Of a stretch of 64,000 nucleotides of DNA, positions 60,410 through 64,000 are shown piece by piece (the first letter of the stretch is position 1; every line of letters starts with the position of its first letter). This DNA comes from Agathobaculum butyriciproducens (GTDB taxonomy: Bacteria > Bacillota > Clostridia > Oscillospirales > Butyricicoccaceae): NCBI GenBank assembly GCA_003096535.1, contig QEKJ01000010.1:17275-81274 (forward strand). Direction: 5' to 3'. The position numbers were made by a program, and so were the translations under genes. The notes below the pieces were generated by a model that was given only the letters and a program-made list of their open reading frames with translations, was not told where the DNA came from and searched no databases.

Positions 60410-61684
60410 ATGGATATCAAACGACATTTAAAATCTGCACTCAAACAGCTTGGTTTTGATAAGCCTCGCAAGGCTCAGATTATTCCGATGAATACGCTGG
60501 ATGCTGAACAGGACGCAATCGTCATTGCTGCCACGGGTTCTGGCAAACAGGTCATCTATGAAACCGTTGGGCTTGCTCATTCCGACAAGCTTACGATTGT
60601 TATCGAGCCTTTGCTTGCGCTGATATACAATCAGGTGCAGACGTTGCAGGCTCATGATATTCCTGCCGATTATATCGATATGACCCGCTCGAAAAAGGAT
60701 ATCTCTAAGATACTGAACAAGGTACGCAAGGGAAAGCTGAATTTTCTCTATGTCACACCAGAGCAACTGCAAAACCATTCATTTATTGAAACTATGCAGC
60801 ATTCGGATATCTTTATGGTCGTAATAGACGAATGTCACTCCATTACGGAATGGGGTTATACGTTTCGTGACGCTTATCTGCATATCGGTGATTTTATTGG
60901 TAAACTGAAACATAAACCGGTTATCTGTGCCTGCTCTGCGACAATATCTGCTGACTCTTTGAATATCATCCATGATAGTCTGCATATGGACAAGCCTGCT
61001 GTGCTCCGCAGTGATTTACGGCGTGATAATCTTATTCTGCTCAAGAAGGACGTTACCTGCAACAAGAAAACGCTGGAGGAACGGCTGGAATTCCGTATCA
61101 AGAAGCTCTGCAAGCTGATTGATAAGTATCACAAAGATGGCTCGGTGCTGATCTTTGCGCAGACGACTACATATGTAGATGCGCTGTACAACATTCTGGA
61201 AGAAATATACCCCGGTGACGTTACCCGCTATCACTCACGAATCAAGCCGGAACGCCGCAAGAAACAGCTGCTATTCGACTTCCTGCAAGGCAAAAGAAAG
61301 ATTATGATTGCAACTTCGGCATTCAGTATGGGCATTGATGTTGCCGATATTGAACTTGTCGTGCACTTCAATGCACCGATCAGCATGACGGATTACATTC
61401 AGCAGATTGGCCGAGCGGGACGCGACGGACGCAAGGCGCACTGTGTCCTCTTCTACGATCAGAACGGCGATGATGACACGGTCTCGGACAGCTTTATCAA
61501 GAAAGTCAAAAAGCAGTCAGCCAAAGCCGCTAAAACGATAAAGACAAAACGGAAGCAGGTGCATGACTTTATCCACAGCGATAACTGCATGGTAAGTGAT
61601 ATTCTCGAGTACCAAGGGCAGCATGAGGTGAAAACCTGTAAACGCTACACAGCATGCGCGCAGAAACGGAGGAACAGCAAATGA
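60410..61684 (+). CDS. RecQ-like DEAH/DEAD helicase, short form
   Basis: 424 residues from ATG 60410 with GGAGG upstream. Motif I ATGSGKQ (about 42-48), Ia EPLLALIYNQV, II DECHS (DEAD-box type DECH), III SATIS, IV-V FAQTT and ATSAFSMGID, VI QQIGRAGRDGR. This matches the RecQ helicase core; the zinc-binding and HRDC parts seem reduced to a Lys-rich tail with a few Cys (DNCMVSDIL...CKRYTAC). The stop overlaps the start of the next gene (ATGA), so both are translated together. Probably part of a mobile element's replication or of a defence cassette. Confidence 0.75.
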   Translation: MDIKRHLKSALKQLGFDKPRKAQIIPMNTLDAEQDAIVIAATGSGKQVIYETVGLAHSDKLTIVIEPLLALIYNQVQTLQAHDIPADYIDMTRSKKDISKILNKVRKGKLNFLYVTPEQLQNHSFIETMQHSDIFMVVIDECHSITEWGYTFRDAYLHIGDFIGKLKHKPVICACSATISADSLNIIHDSLHMDKPAVLRSDLRRDNLILLKKDVTCNKKTLEERLEFRIKKLCKLIDKYHKDGSVLIFAQTTTYVDALYNILEEIYPGDVTRYHSRIKPERRKKQLLFDFLQGKRKIMIATSAFSMGIDVADIELVVHFNAPISMTDYIQQIGRAGRDGRKAHCVLFYDQNGDDDTVSDSFIKKVKKQSAKAAKTIKTKRKQVHDFIHSDNCMVSDILEYQGQHEVKTCKRYTACAQKRRNSK

Positions 61685-62661
61685 TTACGAACGAGTACGG
61701 TATTCACACCTTTTCGTTGAAATTACAATGCAAATATTCCGAGATCCAGAACATTATTGAACAAAACGAGTGTATTCGCACCGGAAAAGGGAAATTAGGC
61801 CTTTCATCGTATTACCAGATGCCACAGTTCAAGGATATCGGCGTTGAGATACAGCTTGGCCAGTCCGTTTCGCATCCGTGCTGGCTGATACTGATTGTTA
61901 ACCCGTCTTCCCTGCTCGCCGGTACCTATGAGCCGACTGCATTATTTCAAACTGACGAAAAGTCTGTACAGCAGATAAAGCACCGCCTGCGAAATATCCT
62001 TGATAAAATCGGCGTTGACCGGCGGCTCAAGGAGTTCAAGCTGTCACGGTGTGACTTGACCCGCAATCTGTACTATGAGCGCAAGGCTGATGTTCAAGAT
62101 CGTTTGGATATTTTCAAGAAATCCTTTCCTATCCCTCACTACAGCGCAGTTAAGTTCGGTAAATATTCAAATTCCGATGAAAAATTCAAAGGTGCCAATA
62201 AGCATTCGTGGACGGTTGAGAATAAGTCTAAAAGCTGTGCATTCTCGGTCTATGATAAATCCTATAAACTTGAGAAACGACATCATATCGTTATTGATGA
62301 TCGTATTCTCCGTCTGGAATTGCGGTTTGGACGATCGAAAATCACTAAACTGACCAAATCTAAAGATTGGGAAAGCCAGCTTGTCGAGTTTGGCTCTCAG
62401 ATTAAAAAACAGCAGCATAAGTTTTTCCACCGGCTGCATATGGCGCATTTTGACCCGATTTCAATCCCAGAATTGTTGGATTGTATCAATGCCTCCAAGT
62501 ACCGCGAAAAGACGAAGAGAAAGCTCCGTCGTATCGTGAAAAAGGCGAACGGCTGCGTTTCGCTCGCAGCCGTCCAGAAAGATTGCAGAATTAAGAAATC
62601 TGAGTTTATTAAATTGTTGGGAAAGTTTGAGGAGATGGGAATGGGCATCATTAGCTACTAA
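61681..62661 (+). CDS. replication-initiator-like protein of unknown family
   Basis: 326 residues from ATG 61681, overlapping the helicase. The block FKLSRCDLTRNLYYERK...LDIFKKSF, KSKSCAFSVYDKSYKLEKR and DDRILRLELRFGRSKITKL has the look of phage/plasmid Rep proteins (SRxDxTxN near the active fold, YDKxxE, LRLExR strand). A helical C-terminus (LLDCINASKYREKTKRKLRRIVKKANG, LAAVQKDCRIKKSEFIKLLGK) could be a winged helix for DNA binding. Codon use is more AT-rich than the core genes. I do not assign a named family. Confidence 0.55.
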   Translation: MITNEYGIHTFSLKLQCKYSEIQNIIEQNECIRTGKGKLGLSSYYQMPQFKDIGVEIQLGQSVSHPCWLILIVNPSSLLAGTYEPTALFQTDEKSVQQIKHRLRNILDKIGVDRRLKEFKLSRCDLTRNLYYERKADVQDRLDIFKKSFPIPHYSAVKFGKYSNSDEKFKGANKHSWTVENKSKSCAFSVYDKSYKLEKRHHIVIDDRILRLELRFGRSKITKLTKSKDWESQLVEFGSQIKKQQHKFFHRLHMAHFDPISIPELLDCINASKYREKTKRKLRRIVKKANGCVSLAAVQKDCRIKKSEFIKLLGKFEEMGMGIISY

Positions 62662-62699
62662 TATTGAGGGATTAACAACAATGTTTTCTCCTCGTTAAT

Positions 62700-62975
62700 G
62701 CTCTCCATCATAAGCACTGCAAGTACTGTCCATAAAGCGTTATTCCGAGCTCTTGTCCGTCCTTGTGCACCTGTTCGGCTGTCAGCCACCTTGGTTGAAC
62801 GCCAGTTCTTCCAGGCGGCCAACATAGTGTCCGGTTTCGGCTTGGAAAGCGCATACTGCGGGTCGTTCTCGCCGTCGGCGTGGATGACAAAGGTCGGGAA
62901 GCTGGGCACGCGCGTTGTCGTACTGCCCCTCCGAGCACAGAACGGTCATGTGTTCGCTTTAAATGGTTTCGATCA
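62700..62975 (-). pseudogene. scrambled fragments, possibly an esterase-type hydrolase
   Basis: A minus-strand frame reads FPTFVIHADGENDPQYALSKPKPDTMLAAWKNW (about 62800-62912), resembling a piece of an alpha/beta-hydrolase esterase. Both sides are out of frame and a Lys/Arg-rich filler follows. No start and no conserved catalytic Ser are visible. Confidence 0.35.
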
Positions 62976-63123
62976 CGCGCAGAAAGGCTTTGCGTGCGGC
63001 ATAGGCGCCGTACTGTCACGAATCGGCACGTTCAGACCAGATCATCAGGCAGTCTTCATGCGGCGCAAATTCCGCGGGCATATAAAACCCGTCCTGCAAG
63101 GGTGTGATATGTAAAATTTTCAT
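62915..63123 (-). pseudogene. aguA: agmatine deiminase, N-terminal fragment
   Basis: ATG 63123 has an ACAGGAGAG site. MKILHITPLQDGFYMPAEFAPHEDCLMIWSERADS is the agmatine deiminase N-terminus (substrate-binding MPAEFxPHxxxLMIWPER); a TGA replaces the following Trp, then QYGAYAARKAFLRVIETI, a TAA, SEHMTVLCSEGQYDNAR. The remaining ~270 residues with the catalytic Cys are missing. Confidence 0.8.
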
Positions 63124-63239
63124 AGTAAACTCTCCTGTAAGGTCATACAAGAAAAGAGCACAACATTTTGCACCGAGCTGCAATGCTTTCCTCAAACGGA
63201 TACATAATTTTACGGGATCTGCTGTCGGAGATGGCACGG

Positions 63240-63413
63240 TTAGATACAACGCTGTCGCATCCAGCGATCGGTCTGCTCGAGAATGGTGTGCAGGATTGTG
63301 ATATCCCGCAGGACATCGCCGGTTTCCATGGAATGATCGGCGTTTTCAGTTAGATGCAGCGGCACACCAAGGCGGCGGCAGCCCTTGGTGATGAGCTCGG
63401 TGCGCGCCCACGA
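63240..63413 (-). pseudogene. C-terminal fragment of an alpha/beta hydrolase
   Basis: The minus-strand frame reads SSWARTELITKGCRRLGVPLHLTENADHSMETGDVLRDITILHTILEQ and ends with TAA at 63240. The NADHSMETGD block carries the catalytic His of small alpha/beta hydrolases. The upstream part is replaced by the AraC-type gene on the other strand at about 63400. Confidence 0.6.
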
Positions 63414-64000
63414 GGACGTGCCGCGTATTGTCGAGGGCTACTTCGGTGACTCTGCGGCGCAGGACGTGCAGAGCGTGCTGTACCGGTATTATCTGCTGAT
63501 GAATCTGCTCGCTACGGCTTCGCAGCTGGCTGATGAGGTGCAGCCGGGCAGCATCCCGCCCCCGGAGGATCCGCAGGCGGTGCTCGGCCAGGCGGCAACG
63601 CTCGAGGGCGCCCGCACTTATGCCGAAACCGTGCTGGAGCGCATGACTCGTCTGTGTTATCGCCATCAGAATGTGCGATACAGCGCGGAGATCAGCCGTG
63701 CAAAGGAGTTTATTCGTGAAAACTATGCAGACAGTGCGATCTCACTGCATCGGGGTGCGGAGAAAGTCGGCTTCAGCCCGAATCATTTCTCCACCGTGTT
63801 CTCGCAGGAGACCGGACAGACCTTTGTCGAGTATTTGACCGCTGTCCGCATCGAGGCGGCAAAGCATCTGCTGACCAAGGGCAACAGCCGCAAGAGCGAT
63901 ATTGTGTTTGACGTCGGTTATCAGGATTCGCACTATTTCAGCTATCTGTTCAAAAAGCACGTCGGCGTTTCGCCGCGCGAGTACCGCAGCCGGTCGGAAG
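63391..64000 (+). CDS. AraC-type regulator, C-terminal part (runs off the window)
   Basis: Open from ATG 63391 to the window end (203+ codons). Residues about 80-200 form a double-HTH AraC domain: ISRAKEFIRENYADSAISLHRGAEKVGFSPNHFSTVFSQETGQTFVEYLTAVRIEAAKHLLTKGN and SDIVFDVGYQDSHYFSYLFKKHVGVSPREYR. The N-terminal part (VPRIVEGYFGDSAAQDVQSVLYRYYLLMNLL) is like the linker of YesN-type response regulators, but their receiver domain is missing: the sequence switches to hydrolase antisense near 63400. It is probably a truncated gene; the very C-terminus is outside the window. Confidence 0.75.
   Translation, partial: MSSVRAHEDVPRIVEGYFGDSAAQDVQSVLYRYYLLMNLLATASQLADEVQPGSIPPPEDPQAVLGQAATLEGARTYAETVLERMTRLCYRHQNVRYSAEISRAKEFIRENYADSAISLHRGAEKVGFSPNHFSTVFSQETGQTFVEYLTAVRIEAAKHLLTKGNSRKSDIVFDVGYQDSHYFSYLFKKHVGVSPREYRSRSE

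Overview
The window reads as the chromosome of a gut-type Clostridia bacterium (Firmicutes, Oscillospirales; a Butyricicoccus/Agathobaculum-like organism is my best guess from gene content and the moderately high GC, but nothing here fixes the genus). The core shows Gram-positive operon order: ylxM-ffh-rpsP-khpA-rimM-trmD, ddl-murI-argS, prmA-rsmE, ymfF-ymfH-lgt-folD, rpiA, and rplU-prp-rpmA-obgE. RpmA carries the N-terminal extension that Prp cleaves in Firmicutes.

Layout. 1-1.8 kb: two metallopeptidase-type genes (M28, M14/AspA). 2-5.2 kb: wreckage of a type II CRISPR locus; the first half of a tyrosine integrase is joined tail-to-tail to the first half of a cas9, but an apparently intact tracrRNA gene with its own promoter survives. 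5.2-9.6 kb: an XRE regulator, a zinc-ribbon/membrane-protein cluster, a truncated sugar-binding protein, a MITE and several perfect hairpins. 9.6-14.4 kb: a solute-binding lipoprotein paired with a GGDEF/EAL protein. 14.5-18.8 kb: SRP/ribosome-maturation operon. 18.8-21.5 kb: PadR-DUF1700-DUF4097-PspC envelope cluster. 21.6-32.1 kb: peptidoglycan, tRNA charging, S41 protease and rRNA/ribosome methylation genes. 32.2-33.5 kb: tRNA-Met/Glu/Val, then a ~900-bp imperfect inverted repeat. 33.6-42.7 kb: M16 pair, lgt, folD, a probable type I toxin-antitoxin locus, rpiA and the L21/L27/Obg operon. 42.8-51.6 kb: a DMT exporter, a sulfonate/taurine-type ABC transporter headed by a Cys/Met-rich leader peptide and terminator, and a phosphoribosyltransferase-like gene with a cytosine permease behind a structured leader. 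51.9-64 kb: accessory and decayed DNA with fragments of AbrB, a BRO-type antirepressor, a zinc-ribbon gene, DinD, Fic, aguA and a hydrolase, the 3' part of a tRNA-Arg that looks like an attachment-site scar, an intact-looking TNT toxin with its neighbour immunity candidate, and a helicase/replication-protein-like pair.

The most interesting signals are mostly non-coding: (a) two ~280-nt intergenic elements (28.3 and 41.0 kb) whose helices are kept by paired base changes; (b) a second, larger family (17.0, 32.6 and 33.2 kb) with the same behaviour; (c) the Cys/Met leader-peptide attenuator; (d) a 23-residue hydrophobic peptide with a convergent antisense RNA; (e) the orphan tracrRNA. Several pseudogenes (cas9 twice, the zinc-ribbon gene) are broken by single-base changes in homopolymer runs, so some frameshifts could be sequencing errors; the cas9 truncation itself is not of that kind.
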